Positions 17,691 through 26,407 of a DNA stretch of 39,086 nucleotides are shown here, one piece after another. The DNA lies in contig CALHUI010000031.1 in assembly GCA_938039675.1 (NCBI GenBank), forward strand, positions 1 to 39,086, given 5' to 3'. How positions within the stretch are numbered: the first letter of the stretch is position 1; each line of letters begins with the position of its first letter. The notes beneath the pieces were generated by a model. That model searched no databases. It saw only the letters and a list, made by a program, of their open reading frames with translations, and was not told the DNA's origin. The position numbers and the translations under genes are program-made. This DNA comes from an uncultured Cytophagales bacterium (GTDB lineage: Bacteria; Bacteroidota; Bacteroidia; Cytophagales; Thermoflexibacteraceae).

Positions 17691-18497
17691 ATGTATAATC
17701 TGTTAAAAGGCAAAAGAGGCATTATTACGGGCGCACTTGACAGCAACTCAATCGCATGGCGTGTAGCGCTGCGTGCCAAACAGGAAGGCGCTTCTTTTAC
17801 ACTGACCAACGCGCCGATTGCCCTGCGCATGGGTGAAATCAATAAATTGGCAGAAGAGTGCCAAACCATCGTCATTCCGGCAGATGCTACTTCGGTAGAA
17901 GATTTGGAAAACCTCTACCGCCAATCAATCGAGCATTTGGGCGGTAAAATAGACTTTGTGTTGCACTCCATAGGTATGAGCCCCAACGTGCGCAAAAAGA
18001 AAGAATACGGCGATTTGAACTACGAGTGGTTCATGAAAACATTGGATATTTCTGCCATTTCTTTCCACAAAATGATGCAAACCGGTGAAAAACTGGCAGC
18101 CTTTAACGATTATGCCTCCATTGTAGGGCTTACCTACATCGCCGCACAGCGCGTATTCCCCGACTACGGCGATATGGCACAAGCCAAAGCTTTGCTAGAA
18201 TCTATTGCCCGCAGCTATGGCTACCGCCTTGGCAAGTCGCAAAAAATCCGCGTTAATACCATTTCCCAATCACCGACACCAACCACCGCAGGCATGGGCG
18301 TAGGCGGCTTTGATGCATTCCTTAAATATGCCGATGATATGTCGCCGCTGGGCAATGCCACTGCCGACGATTGCGCTGATTACGTCATCACCCTGTTTTC
18401 AGACCTGACACGCAAAGTAACCATGCAGAACCTTTTCCACGACGGCGGGTTCAGCAGCATGGGCATTAGCGAGGCAGTTATGGCAAAGTCAAATTAA
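17691..18497 (+). CDS. fabI: Enoyl-[acyl-carrier-protein] reductase, NADH-dependent
   Basis: Carries out the last reduction of each fatty acid elongation cycle in the cytoplasm (type II synthesis). The 268-residue short-chain dehydrogenase has the nucleotide-binding start GKRGIITGALDSNSIAW and the FabI catalytic set Tyr149, Tyr159 and Lys166 (LTYIAAQRVFPDYGDMAQAK). The spacing is the same as Tyr146-Tyr156-Lys163 in E. coli FabI. The substrate-loop region SQSPTPTTAGMGV and C-terminal LFHDGGFSSMG are typical of the Bacteroidota branch. It is the presumed target class of triclosan and diazaborine. It is probably transcribed alone, since a promoter box lies directly after it for rpmB. Confidence 0.93.
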   Translation: MYNLLKGKRGIITGALDSNSIAWRVALRAKQEGASFTLTNAPIALRMGEINKLAEECQTIVIPADATSVEDLENLYRQSIEHLGGKIDFVLHSIGMSPNVRKKKEYGDLNYEWFMKTLDISAISFHKMMQTGEKLAAFNDYASIVGLTYIAAQRVFPDYGDMAQAKALLESIARSYGYRLGKSQKIRVNTISQSPTPTTAGMGVGGFDAFLKYADDMSPLGNATADDCADYVITLFSDLTRKVTMQNLFHDGGFSSMGISEAVMAKSN

Positions 18498-18535
18498 ATA
18501 TTTGATAGTCTGTTGGTTTTTTATTGCCCTTACAC

Positions 18536-18543
18536 TAATTTTG
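18536..18543 (+). promoter_or_regulatory. -7 box of the rpmB operon
   Basis: TAATTTTG followed by CAG is an exact TAnnTTTG match, 25 bases before the rpmB ATG. TTG at 18513-18515 may serve as the -33 element, with a 20-base spacer. Confidence 0.6.
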
Positions 18544-18568
18544 CAGTCCTGTTCAAAAAGGTATCACC

Positions 18569-18823
18569 ATGTCTAAAATTTGCGATATCACCGGCAAGCG
18601 TGTTCGTATTGGAAATAACGTATCGCACGCTAACAATAAAACGAAGCGTACCTTCTCTCCCAACTTGCAGAAAAAGAAATTCTACCTGCCTGAAGAAAAC
18701 CGCTGGGTAACTTTGAAAGTATCTGCCTCCGCTATGCGTACCATTACTAAAAATGGTCTGGGCAATGTCCTGAAAGAAGCTGCTGCCAAAGGCACGCTAT
18801 CATCCAAAGTGAAGCTGAAATAA
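18569..18823 (+). CDS. rpmB: Ribosomal protein bL28
   Basis: Large-subunit protein of 84 residues. The start [11 protein letters not shown] and the internal segments [14 protein letters not shown] and [20 protein letters not shown] are the L28 signature. It is the first gene of the rpmB-rpmG-DUF4295 run, with only 19 bases to rpmG. Its N-terminal Cys is not part of a four-Cys zinc ribbon; this is the zinc-free form. Confidence 0.96.
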   Translation: MSKICDITGKRVRIGNNVSHANNKTKRTFSPNLQKKKFYLPEENRWVTLKVSASAMRTITKNGLGNVLKEAAAKGTLSSKVKLK

Positions 18824-18842
18824 TCAAACCGAAACACATACA

Positions 18843-19025
18843 ATGGCAAAGAAAGGCAATCGCATCCAGGTAATTCTGGAATGTACCGAACATAAGAATT
18901 CAGGTATGGGCGGCATGTCGCGTTACATTACGACCAAAAACCGCAAAAATACTCCTGAACGCTTGGAATTGAAAAAATACAACCCAATTCTGAAACGTTA
19001 CACCCTTCACAGAGAAATTAAGTAA
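18843..19025 (+). CDS. rpmG: Ribosomal protein bL33
   Basis: Large-subunit protein of 60 residues. [18 protein letters not shown], then [19 protein letters not shown] and the C-terminal LHREIK are typical of L33. Only one Cys remains (ECTEH), so this is the form without the Cys4 zinc ribbon. It sits between rpmB and the DUF4295 gene, with a 5-base gap to the latter. Confidence 0.95.
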   Translation: MAKKGNRIQVILECTEHKNSGMGGMSRYITTKNRKNTPERLELKKYNPILKRYTLHREIK

Positions 19026-19030
19026 TTGTC

Positions 19031-19186
19031 ATGGCTAAGAAAGTAGTTGCTACCCTGAAAAAAGAAGGCGGCGTTAAATATACCCGTGTTGTAAAAGCCG
19101 TTAAGTCGCCTAAAACAGGCGCTTATATTTTTAAAGAGGAGATTATGCCTGAAGACCAGGTAAAAGACTTCCTTAACGCAAAGTAA
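19031..19186 (+). CDS. DUF4295 small basic protein (probable Bacteroidota-specific ribosomal protein)
   Basis: A short gene of 51 codons: starts MAKKVVATLKKEGG and ends MPEDQVKDFLNAK. The protein is small, basic and soluble. It follows rpmG by 5 bases and precedes a strong terminator, so rpmB, rpmG and this gene form one operon. DUF4295 proteins occur in this position across Bacteroidota. From memory, a ribosome structure from Flavobacterium assigned such a protein as an extra large-subunit protein (bL38); I cannot confirm that here. The operon position alone supports a ribosomal role. Confidence 0.88.
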   Translation: MAKKVVATLKKEGGVKYTRVVKAVKSPKTGAYIFKEEIMPEDQVKDFLNAK

Positions 19187-19234
19187 TTCCGGCATTCAGT
19201 CAGCCAGTTGCCGATGGAACACTGTTGCTGCCTT

Positions 19235-19270
19235 AAACCCTAAGGATTTTCCCAATCCTTAGGGTTTTTA
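19235..19270 (+). terminator. Strong terminator of the rpmB-rpmG-DUF4295 operon
   Basis: A perfect 14-bp stem: AAACCCTAAGGATT (19235-19248) and AATCCTTAGGGTTT (19254-19267) with loop TTCCC, followed by further T. Confidence 0.88.
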
Positions 19271-19320
19271 TCATTAAACTTCGCAATTTTAAGGGCTAAT
19301 TTCAACGTAACTGCATTACA

Positions 19321-20280
19321 ATGGGTTTATTCGGATTTTTTTCTAAGGAGCAAAAAGAATCGCTCGATAAAGGACTTGAAAAAAGCAGCAAAGGCTTCTT
19401 TTCCATGCTGACCAAAGCCGTTGCCGGCAAATCGCAGGTAGACGAAGAAGTACTTGACGAATTGGAGAACATTCTGATTGCTTCAGATGTAGGTGCAGCA
19501 ACAACCATCAAAGTTATTCGCAGCATAGAAGAGCGCGTAAAGCGCGACAAATACGTCAGCACCTCCGAGCTGGACAGCATCATCCGCGATGAAATAAAAG
19601 CCTTGCTGGCCCAAAATCCGCAAGATACACTCGATGGCTTCCGCATTCCCGAAAACAAACGCCCCTATGTACTTATGGTGGTTGGCGTAAACGGTGTAGG
19701 CAAAACCACTACTATCGGCAAACTGGCAGCCCAATTCAAAAAACAAGGTTACAGCGTGGTTATCGGTGCAGCCGATACGTTCCGCGCCGCAGCGGTAGAC
19801 CAAATCAAACTCTGGGGCAAGCGCGTAGGCGTGCCCGTTATAGACCACGGCATGAATACAGACCCTTCTGCCGTAGCCTTTGATGCCGTTAAAAAAGGCA
19901 CGGAAATGGGCGCAGACATCATCATCATAGATACGGCAGGTCGCTTGCACACCAAAGTCAATTTGATGAACGAGTTGGCAAAAATCAAGCGCGTACAACA
20001 GAAATTCATTCCCGATGCGCCCCATGAAGTCATGCTCGTACTGGACGGCAGCACAGGACAAAATGCATTTGTGCAAGCCGTTGAGTTCACTAAAGCCACC
20101 GAGGTAAACTCTTTGGCTATCACCAAATTAGACGGCTCTGCCAAAGGCGGTGTCGTTATTGGCATTTCCGACCAATTCAAAATTCCCGTAAAATACATTG
20201 GCGTAGGCGAAAAAATTGAAGACCTACAAATTTTCAACCGCGATGAATTTGTAGATTCGTTCTTCAAAAAACAAAACTGA
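19321..20280 (+). CDS. ftsY: Signal recognition particle receptor FtsY
   Basis: GTPase that docks SRP-bound ribosomes at the inner membrane. The 319-residue protein has the short N-terminal amphipathic helix MGLFGFFSKEQ in place of the long acidic A domain of E. coli, then the helical N domain and the G domain. GTPase motifs are GVNGVGKTTT (122-131), DTFRAAAVDQ (152-161), DTAGRLHTK (204-212), TKLDGSAKGG and the C-terminal closing GVGEKIEDLQIF. It follows the ribosomal-protein operon but sits after its terminator. The stop codon overlaps the ATG of the rhomboid gene by one base. Confidence 0.95.
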   Translation: MGLFGFFSKEQKESLDKGLEKSSKGFFSMLTKAVAGKSQVDEEVLDELENILIASDVGAATTIKVIRSIEERVKRDKYVSTSELDSIIRDEIKALLAQNPQDTLDGFRIPENKRPYVLMVVGVNGVGKTTTIGKLAAQFKKQGYSVVIGAADTFRAAAVDQIKLWGKRVGVPVIDHGMNTDPSAVAFDAVKKGTEMGADIIIIDTAGRLHTKVNLMNELAKIKRVQQKFIPDAPHEVMLVLDGSTGQNAFVQAVEFTKATEVNSLAITKLDGSAKGGVVIGISDQFKIPVKYIGVGEKIEDLQIFNRDEFVDSFFKKQN

Positions 20281-20951
20281 TGCGCCTTTCCCGAAGTTTC
20301 CTGCTGAGCCTGCTGCTGACCGCTCCTTTCGTACTATTAGGGCTGCTGCAATGGCTTTCAGGATACAACTGGGCGCGTTTGGGCATTTTCCCACGTTCGT
20401 TATTGGGTGCCGTCGGTATCCTGACTGCCCCACTGGTGCATGGCGACTGGCTACATCTTGTTTCCAATCTGTTTCCTTTGCTGATTCTTTGCACAGCTAC
20501 GTTCTTATTCTATCCGCGCGAGAGCCGCTCTGTGCTGGTGGTGGCCTATTTTGGCACCGGCATTGGCGTTTGGCTGCTGGCACGCCCCTCCTATCATATC
20601 GGCGTAAGCGGACAGGTTTATGCGCTGGCCTCATTTCTGTTTTTTTCAGGCATATTTCGCCGCAACCGCGCCTCGCTGATGATTGCCTTGGGCGTAGGTG
20701 TCCTGTATGGCGGGATGCTGCAAGGCATATTCCCGCAAGTGGAGCAATTGAATGTTTCTTGGGAATCGCACCTGCTGGGAGCACTCGTCGGGGCGTTTCT
20801 TGCTTGGCACTACCGCAATATGGCAGTTCCTCTGCTCATCATGCCGCGCTACCACGACCCCGTACTCTTTGATATAGAAGAAGGCTATCGCCCCTTGCGC
20901 AACAAACGCATGCGTTATATTTTTATACCTCGCACCAAACAAAGGCAATAG
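20280..20951 (+). CDS. Rhomboid-family intramembrane serine protease
   Basis: A 223-residue protein with about six membrane helices in its first 180 residues. The catalytic serine is Ser110 in IGVSGQVYAL and its partner is His164 in WESHLLGALVG. The oxyanion-side residues His54 and Asn63 are in HGDWLHLVSN. So the active site is complete and this is not an inactive rhomboid-like protein. The cytoplasmic tail is basic (RNKRMRYIFIPRTKQRQ). It cleaves membrane proteins within the bilayer; the substrate is unknown. The start ATG shares a base with the ftsY stop, which implies translational coupling and a membrane-biogenesis setting. Confidence 0.88.
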   Translation: MRLSRSFLLSLLLTAPFVLLGLLQWLSGYNWARLGIFPRSLLGAVGILTAPLVHGDWLHLVSNLFPLLILCTATFLFYPRESRSVLVVAYFGTGIGVWLLARPSYHIGVSGQVYALASFLFFSGIFRRNRASLMIALGVGVLYGGMLQGIFPQVEQLNVSWESHLLGALVGAFLAWHYRNMAVPLLIMPRYHDPVLFDIEEGYRPLRNKRMRYIFIPRTKQRQ

Positions 20952-20969
20952 TTTTTCCGATTTTTCGCC

Positions 20970-20977
20970 TATATTTG
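20970..20977 (+). promoter_or_regulatory. -7 box of rpsO
   Basis: TATATTTG followed by CAG matches TAnnTTTG exactly. The start codon at 21061 is 83 bases further on, which leaves room for an rpsO leader. Confidence 0.55.
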
Positions 20978-21060
20978 CAGCCTGTTTTTGAACCATTGAT
21001 TTATTACAGGCTTTCAACGCAAGGTAAAGGCCGGTTTTAAATCGTAAACTCTTCAAAGTC

Positions 21061-21336
21061 ATGTATTTAGATAAAGAAACCAAAGAAGAGATTTTTGCAA
21101 AGCACGGTTTTGCAAAATCTGCAAAAGACACAGGTTCTCCCGAGTCTCAAATTGCGTTGTTCACACACCGCATCAACCACCTGACCGAGCACCTGAAAGT
21201 TCACAAAAAAGACAATGGCAGCCGTTTAGGTCTACTCAAGTTAGTAGGTAAGCGTCGCAGCCTGTTGAACTATCTTCAGCGCACCGATATCATGCGTTAT
21301 CGTGCAATTATTGCCGAGCTGAATATCAGAAAATAA
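21061..21336 (+). CDS. rpsO: Ribosomal protein uS15
   Basis: Small-subunit protein of 91 residues that binds 16S rRNA at the central-domain junction. Typical segments are [28 protein letters not shown] and [19 protein letters not shown]. The leader between the promoter box and the ATG is about 80 nt; S15 often controls its own translation through the leader in other bacteria, which I cannot judge here. A strong terminator follows, and pnp comes next, an order shared with many bacteria. Confidence 0.96.
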   Translation: MYLDKETKEEIFAKHGFAKSAKDTGSPESQIALFTHRINHLTEHLKVHKKDNGSRLGLLKLVGKRRSLLNYLQRTDIMRYRAIIAELNIRK

Positions 21337-21342
21337 CAGATT

Positions 21343-21374
21343 AAAGGGAGCTTGTTTACAAGTTCCCTTTTTTT
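21343..21374 (+). terminator. Strong terminator after rpsO
   Basis: A 12-bp stem with one G-U pair, AAAGGGAGCTTG (21343-21354) and CAAGTTCCCTTT (21359-21370), loop TTTA, then four more T. Confidence 0.85.
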
Positions 21375-21377
21375 AGT

Positions 21378-21385
21378 TAATTTTG
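21378..21385 (+). promoter_or_regulatory. -7 box of pnp
   Basis: TAATTTTG matches TAnnTTTG. TTG at 21352-21354 lies 23 bases upstream, inside the rpsO terminator, and may be the -33 element. It would make the pnp leader about 330 nt long. Confidence 0.5.
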
Positions 21386-21722
21386 TTTCTAAGGTTTTTG
21401 GCAAAAACGATTAAGCAAATGCAAGCATCTTAGACAAGCACACGGGATTTTGCGGACAACAATATGAAACGCTGTGCCCGATTCCCAAAATGTCGGTCTG
21501 TTTTGCTTGATTACTTAGCATAAGCATGGCTGTAAACCTTCTGTAGATGATGTTGCCCCGGATTTAAAAGCGGCCAATCCGATAAGGTAACGAAGCGGTT
21601 AAGCACAGTACGGTCTTTATCAATCAGCTAAGACCTTCTTCTGTTCCCACCGACCAAAGACTCCCCGCGGAACATCAGCAAGCAGACTGTATCTTGTGTA
21701 AAAAATTCACTTAAATCAAACA
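21386..21722 (+). other. Long untranslated leader of pnp
   Basis: No open reading frame looks real here, yet the stretch is less AT-rich than other spacers in the window. It contains local hairpins, for example GGTCTT (21612-21617) with AAGACC (21630-21635). In E. coli pnp is controlled by its own product through a structured leader, so autogenous control is plausible here. This is inference from the length and composition. Confidence 0.4.
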
Positions 21723-23915
21723 ATGCAATTCAACGTAGTTACAAAAACGATTGTCATGCCCGACGGCAGACAAATCACTATTGAAACAGGTAAACTTGCG
21801 CGTCAGGCAGATGGCGCAGTAGTAGTACGCACAGGCAATATGATGTTGCTGGCAACTGTCGTTTCCGTACCGGAAGCCAAAGAAGACCAAGACTTTTTCC
21901 CGCTTTCGGTTGATTATCAGGAAAAGTTTGCGGCTATGGGCAAAATTCCCGGCAGTTTTCAGCGCCGTGAAAGCAAACTGTCCGACTATGAGGTACTCAT
22001 CAGCCGATTGGTGGACAGAGCCATCCGCCCGCTGTTTCCGGAAGACTACCTCGCCGATACGCAAATTAACGTGATTTTGATTTCGGGCGACCCCGAAGTA
22101 ATGCCCGACAGCTATGCCGCATTGGCAGCCTCTGCTGCCTTGGCAGTTTCCGACATTCCTTTCAACGGGCCTATCTCAGAAGTTCGCGTAATTAAGTATC
22201 AAGGCGAATTTATCATTAACCCTAAGGCAGACCTGCTGAAAGACGCCGACTTAGACCTGATTGTGGCAGCTTCTTATGATAACATTGTGATGGTAGAAGG
22301 CGAAGCCAACGAGTGTTCAGAAGAAGACCTGTTGCAGGCTTTAAAAACCGCACATCAAGCCATCAAGATTCAGGTACAGGCACAGCGCGAACTGACCGAA
22401 ATGGTAGGTAAAACCCAAAAACGCACCTATAGCCACGTAAAACACGACCCTGAACTGGAAAAAGAACTGTTTGAACGCTACTACGATGCCTACCTGAACG
22501 TAGCACGCACCCCAGCCCCTAAACAGGAGCGCAGCGCTGCTTTCAAGGCAATCAAAGAAGAATATCTGAACAGCCTTCCTGAAGACACAACCATTGATAA
22601 GAAGATGGCGGCGCGCTATCTGGACAACATTAAATGGATGGCTGCCCGCAATTTGGTATTGGAGTACAACATACGCCTCGATGGTCGTAAGTTAGACGAA
22701 ATTCGCCCGATTGCCTGCGAAGTGGACTTTCTGCCTTCGCCGCACGGCTCGGCGCTGTTTACCCGCGGCGAAACCCAATCGCTGACCACTGTTACGCTGG
22801 GTACAAAGTTGGACGAGCAAATTATTGACGGGGCTATGATTGGTGGCATGAGCAAATTCATGTTGCACTACAACTTCCCGGCCTTCTCTACGGGCGAGGT
22901 GAAGCCCAACCGCGCACCCGGCCGTCGCGAAGTAGGACACGGCAATTTGGCCAGTCGTGCCATTAAGAAAGTGATGCCTCCCGAAGAAGAAAACCCATAT
23001 ACCATCCGCGTGGTTTCCGATATTCTGGAATCAAACGGCTCTTCATCTATGGCAACCGTCTGCGCAGGTTCGCTTGCACTTATGGATGCCGGTATCAAAA
23101 TCAAAGCTCCTGTTTCAGGCATTGCCATGGGTATGATTTCGGACAGCAAAACCGGAAAATATGCCATCCTTTCCGATATCCTCGGCGACGAAGACCATTT
23201 GGGCGATATGGACTTCAAAGTAACCGGCACGGCTAAGGGCATCACGGCTTGCCAGATGGATATCAAAGTGAATGGACTATCATATGAAGTCCTTGCCGAA
23301 GCACTTGAACAGGCACGCAAAGGACGATTGCACATTTTGGGAGAAATGGCAAAAGCCATCAGCCAACCGCGCGAAGACCTCAAACCACATGCTCCGCGTT
23401 GTGTAACGCTTCGCATTCCGGGAGATATGATTGGCGCGGTTATCGGCCCGGGCGGCAAAATCATTCAGGAAGTGCAACGTACTTCCGGTGCGACCATTCA
23501 TATAGAAGAAGTTGGCAATGAAGGCGTTGTAACCATCTTCTCGGCCAATAAAGATTCGCTTGACATTGCGCTGCGCGAAGTAAAAGCAATTGTAGCAATG
23601 CCCGAGGTCGGAGAAGTTTACACAGGCATAGTACGCTCCATCCAGCCTTTTGGTGCTTTCGTTGAGTTCATGAAAGGCAAAGACGGCCTGCTGCACATTT
23701 CCGAAATAAAGTGGGAACGTTTAGAATCAATGGACGGCGTACTGGAAATCGGTGAAGAAATACAGGTTCAACTTACCGAAATTGACAAAAAAACGGGCAA
23801 ATATCGCCTGTCGCGAAAAGTATTGCTGCCCAAACCCGAAGGATATAAGAACGGCAGCGGCGAACACAGAGGCAGCGATAAAAACCGCAAACCCGACAAC
23901 AAACGCTCGAGATAG
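21723..23915 (+). CDS. pnp: Polyribonucleotide nucleotidyltransferase (PNPase)
   Basis: Phosphorolytic 3'-5' exoribonuclease that degrades mRNA and can add tails. The 730-residue protein has two RNase PH domains (about 10-230 and 330-545) around a helical linker, then a KH domain (about 555-615; motif [13 protein letters not shown]) and an S1 domain (about 628-700; [20 protein letters not shown]). The second RNase PH domain carries the active-site stretch [21 protein letters not shown] in part, with the conserved Asp residues. The C-terminal tail is basic and disordered ([18 protein letters not shown]). It is located downstream of rpsO and ended by a strong terminator. Confidence 0.96.
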   Translation: MQFNVVTKTIVMPDGRQITIETGKLARQADGAVVVRTGNMMLLATVVSVPEAKEDQDFFPLSVDYQEKFAAMGKIPGSFQRRESKLSDYEVLISRLVDRAIRPLFPEDYLADTQINVILISGDPEVMPDSYAALAASAALAVSDIPFNGPISEVRVIKYQGEFIINPKADLLKDADLDLIVAASYDNIVMVEGEANECSEEDLLQALKTAHQAIKIQVQAQRELTEMVGKTQKRTYSHVKHDPELEKELFERYYDAYLNVARTPAPKQERSAAFKAIKEEYLNSLPEDTTIDKKMAARYLDNIKWMAARNLVLEYNIRLDGRKLDEIRPIACEVDFLPSPHGSALFTRGETQSLTTVTLGTKLDEQIIDGAMIGGMSKFMLHYNFPAFSTGEVKPNRAPGRREVGHGNLASRAIKKVMPPEEENPYTIRVVSDILESNGSSSMATVCAGSLALMDAGIKIKAPVSGIAMGMISDSKTGKYAILSDILGDEDHLGDMDFKVTGTAKGITACQMDIKVNGLSYEVLAEALEQARKGRLHILGEMAKAISQPREDLKPHAPRCVTLRIPGDMIGAVIGPGGKIIQEVQRTSGATIHIEEVGNEGVVTIFSANKDSLDIALREVKAIVAMPEVGEVYTGIVRSIQPFGAFVEFMKGKDGLLHISEIKWERLESMDGVLEIGEEIQVQLTEIDKKTGKYRLSRKVLLPKPEGYKNGSGEHRGSDKNRKPDNKRSR

Positions 23916-23938
23916 GCAATAACGTTGAACGTTTTTTA

Positions 23939-23979
23939 AAAAAAGCCTTGCCGCATTAGTAAAATAGCAAGGCTTTTTT
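23939..23979 (+). terminator. Strong terminator after pnp
   Basis: A 13-bp stem pairs AAAAAAGCCTTGC (23939-23951) with GCAAGGCTTTTTT (23967-23979) around a 15-base loop. It begins about 23 bases after the stop. Confidence 0.88.
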
Positions 23980-24078
23980 GTCATTATTGCTACCCACAAA
24001 TTTTTTTACCTGCAACTATTTGAAAAATGAGACCGAAACCCTAACTTCGAGCTTATTCTATGCTCTGTAAGAACGAAG

Positions 24079-24087
24079 TAAGTTTTG
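24079..24087 (+). promoter_or_regulatory. Possible -7 box of the sigma factor gene
   Basis: TAAGTTTTG followed by CAG resembles TAnnTTTG with one extra base. It lies 86 bases before the ATG at 24174. A second candidate, CTATTTG near 24110, is weaker. Confidence 0.35.
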
Positions 24088-24173
24088 CAGCTTATTTACA
24101 CTATTTGCGGTTTCGATGATAGCTAATAAAACTCTACTAACAGATTCACTCTTTACACAACTAAACATCAACC

Positions 24174-25037
24174 ATGAGGCAGCTAAAGATTAGCAAGCAG
24201 ATTACTAATCGCGAAAGTCAGTCTTTGGACAAGTATCTGCAAGAAATCGGCAAAGTAGATTTGCTGAACCCCGACGAAGAAGTAGAACTTGCCAAACGCA
24301 TCAAAGACAACGATGCACAAGCGCTTGAAAGACTCACCAAAGCTAATTTGCGATTTGTTGTTTCAGTTGCCAAACAGTACCAAAATCAAGGCCTGTCATT
24401 AGGCGACCTGATTAACGAAGGCAATCTGGGCTTAATTAAGGCTGCTCAGCGCTTTGATGAAACTCGCGGATTCAAGTTTATCTCCTATGCCGTCTGGTGG
24501 ATTCGTCAGTCTATTCTACAAGCGTTAGCCGAGCAATCGCGCATTGTTCGCCTGCCTTTGAACCGCGTAGGCTCACTTAACAAAATTGCCAAAACATTTT
24601 CCGAGTTAGAGCAGAAATACGAACGCGAACCCTCCCCCGAAGAATTGGCAGAGGTGATGGATATGCCCCTTGGCGAAGTGAATGAAACCATCAAAATTTC
24701 AGGCAGACATGTGTCGGTAGATGCTCCCTTTAAGCAAGACGAAGACAATACCTTGCTTGACGTAATTGAAGGCGGTGATGCGCATCGCCCCGATGTTACG
24801 CTAATGGATGACTCATTGCGCTGCGAAGTACAACGTGCACTCTCCACACTTACGCCGCGCGAAGCAGATGTGGTTACACTTTACTTCGGCTTGAATGGTG
24901 AAAGTGCTCTGACATTAGAAGAAATTGGTGAAAAATTTGACCTCACCCGTGAGCGCGTCCGCCAAATTAAAGAAAAGGCCATCCGTCGCTTACGCCATAC
25001 CTCGCGCAGCAAAGCACTGAAAACTTATTTGGGATAA
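24174..25037 (+). CDS. rpoD: Primary RNA polymerase sigma factor, Bacteroidota type
   Basis: Housekeeping sigma factor of 287 residues. Region 1.1 and the long non-conserved insert of E. coli sigma-70 are absent, as in Bacteroides sigma-ABfr. The start [23 protein letters not shown] matches this group closely. Region 1.2 covers about 17-48, region 2 about 55-125 (with [17 protein letters not shown] for -7 box melting and recognition), region 3 about 130-205 and region 4 about 220-278 (helix-turn-helix [28 protein letters not shown]). This polymerase form reads the TAnnTTTG boxes seen throughout the window. It stands alone between two terminators. Confidence 0.95.
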   Translation: MRQLKISKQITNRESQSLDKYLQEIGKVDLLNPDEEVELAKRIKDNDAQALERLTKANLRFVVSVAKQYQNQGLSLGDLINEGNLGLIKAAQRFDETRGFKFISYAVWWIRQSILQALAEQSRIVRLPLNRVGSLNKIAKTFSELEQKYEREPSPEELAEVMDMPLGEVNETIKISGRHVSVDAPFKQDEDNTLLDVIEGGDAHRPDVTLMDDSLRCEVQRALSTLTPREADVVTLYFGLNGESALTLEEIGEKFDLTRERVRQIKEKAIRRLRHTSRSKALKTYLG

Positions 25038-25066
25038 GCAAATACGCATCATTATAAATTTAGCAA

Positions 25067-25102
25067 AGAACCCGCGAGGCCTCAAAGGCTTCTTGGGTTT
25101 TT
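25067..25102 (+). terminator. Terminator after the sigma factor gene
   Basis: Arms AACCC-GC-GAGGCC and GGCTTC-TT-GGGTT (25069-25099) form a stem with one small internal mismatch and a short loop, then TTTTT. Confidence 0.75.
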
Positions 25103-25180
25103 CGTGCATTTGCACCCAATTTTTTCAGACAATGCAAAAAACGATTATTTTGCAGAACGTAAGATAATATTCATGCAACT

Positions 25181-25501
25181 ATGCAACACGAAGAACTGGA
25201 GGGCAACCAGCCGCTGAACATAGAGTTACCCGAAGAAATTGCTGACGGCGTGTACACTAACTTAGCAATGATTGCACACTCTCACACCGAATTTGTCATT
25301 GATTTTATCAGCATGTTGCCCGGGATGCCTAAAGCCAAAGTGCGCTCGCGCGTAATTACCACTCCCGAACATGCAAAGAGATTATTAATGGCATTGAAAG
25401 ACAATATTGACAAATACGAGGAAACTTTCGGCAAAATTAAACTGGCAGAAGAGCCTATTCGCTTCCCGATGAACTTCGGGGGCACTATGGGCGAGGCTTA
25501 A
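25181..25501 (+). CDS. DUF3467 family protein
   Basis: A 106-residue soluble acidic protein. The segments YTNLAMIAHSHTEFVIDFISMLPG and RVITTPEHAKRLLMALKDNI match DUF3467, a family found beside many unrelated genes in bacteria and with no established role. The length is typical. The start is the ATG at 25181; another ATG eight bases earlier is out of frame. A -7-like TATTTTG lies about 30 bases upstream. The next gene starts 12 bases after the stop, so the two are probably co-transcribed. Confidence 0.85.
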   Translation: MQHEELEGNQPLNIELPEEIADGVYTNLAMIAHSHTEFVIDFISMLPGMPKAKVRSRVITTPEHAKRLLMALKDNIDKYEETFGKIKLAEEPIRFPMNFGGTMGEA

Positions 25502-25512
25502 CGGTTCGCTGT

Positions 25513-26373
25513 ATGACAGCACACGATTTTTCTTTTGAATGGCAAACGCAAGACCAAGTCATGCTAAGCGGTCACTGCTGGTTGCCTGAGCAACCCAAAG
25601 CCCTCGTTTGCTTAGTTCATGGCTTTGCCGAGCACATAGGGCGCTATGCACACGTAGCCGCATATCTCAATGCACAGGGATACGGCCTGATGGGCTTCGA
25701 CCTTCGCGGACATGGTCAATCGGGTGGGCGGCGCGGACATACGCCAACTTATGAAGACTTGTTGGAAAATATCCGCGAAATGATGGCACTGGCTATCGAA
25801 AAATTTGAAGGCTTGCCGCTGTTTCTGTATGGCCACAGCATGGGTGGTAATCTGGTTGCCAACTATCTGATTCGCCACCAACCCAACTACCTCAAAGGGG
25901 CAGTGATAACAAGCCCGTGGCTGCGACTGACGCAAGAGCCACCGTTGCTGCTGAAAATACTTGCCAAAGCAGCCTATTGGATTTTTCCGCAACTGATGAA
26001 CCCTTCTAACCTCAATGTTGAGCATTTGAGTAAAGATGTATCAGTGCAGCAGGCTTATGCGGCTGACCCGCTGATTTTACGCAAAATATCAGCAGGAATG
26101 TTTACCGTAGTAAGTGAGGCGGGGCTTTCAGCTATTCGCCATGCCAGTAAAATAGCTCTGCCGCTACTGCTGATGCACGGCTTGGACGATAATATCACCA
26201 GTGCGGCAGCTACGCAACAGTTTGCACAGGTTGTCAATCCGGATTATCTGACTACCCGCTACTGGGAAAACATGCGTCATGAGTTGCATAATGAAACTGA
26301 AAAAGACCAAGTATTGGAGTTGATAGTCAATTGGTTAGACCGGCAAATGACTTTGCCTGAGACATCAGCCTGA
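25513..26373 (+). CDS. Alpha/beta hydrolase of the monoacylglycerol lipase/lysophospholipase type
   Basis: A 286-residue cytoplasmic hydrolase (Hydrolase_4, serine aminopeptidase S33 group). The nucleophile is Ser109 in YGHSMGGNL, the acid Asp226 in MHGLDDNIT and the base His259 in HELHNE. The oxyanion loop is VHGFAEHIGRY, and GFDLRGHGQSGG(R)RGH is typical of bacterial and yeast monoglyceride lipases. It probably releases fatty acids from monoacylglycerols or lysophospholipids. It follows the DUF3467 gene by 12 bases. The stop codon lies within the loop of an inverted repeat shared with the convergent dut gene. Confidence 0.85.
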   Translation: MTAHDFSFEWQTQDQVMLSGHCWLPEQPKALVCLVHGFAEHIGRYAHVAAYLNAQGYGLMGFDLRGHGQSGGRRGHTPTYEDLLENIREMMALAIEKFEGLPLFLYGHSMGGNLVANYLIRHQPNYLKGAVITSPWLRLTQEPPLLLKILAKAAYWIFPQLMNPSNLNVEHLSKDVSVQQAYAADPLILRKISAGMFTVVSEAGLSAIRHASKIALPLLLMHGLDDNITSAAATQQFAQVVNPDYLTTRYWENMRHELHNETEKDQVLELIVNWLDRQMTLPETSA

Positions 26374-26400
26374 TGCCCAACATCTGACCGATGTCTCAGG
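26356..26400. terminator. Inverted repeat between the convergent hydrolase and dut genes
   Basis: CCTGAGACATC (26356-26366) and GATGTCTCAGG (26390-26400) form a perfect 11-bp stem with a 23-base loop that contains the hydrolase stop codon. There is no T run on either strand, so it may act as a 3'-end stabiliser rather than a classical terminator. Confidence 0.4.
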
Positions 26401-26407
26401 TGTTGCA

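Noticed and set aside
19483-20076. A 197-residue frame on the minus strand inside ftsY
   Set aside because: It lies wholly opposite a confidently identified gene, has a shadow-like composition rich in Cys, His and Tyr, and resembles no family. Similar long antisense frames opposite pnp, the aminotransferase and pnp's KH region were dropped for the same reason.
21386-21722. pnp leader considered as a tRNA, tmRNA or signal recognition particle RNA gene
   Set aside because: No cloverleaf with a TTC-type arm and no SRP Alu or domain IV motif could be found by eye.
26384-26407. Convergent hydrolase-dut spacer considered as an attachment site
   Set aside because: The repeat is inverted rather than direct and no integrase or element borders it.
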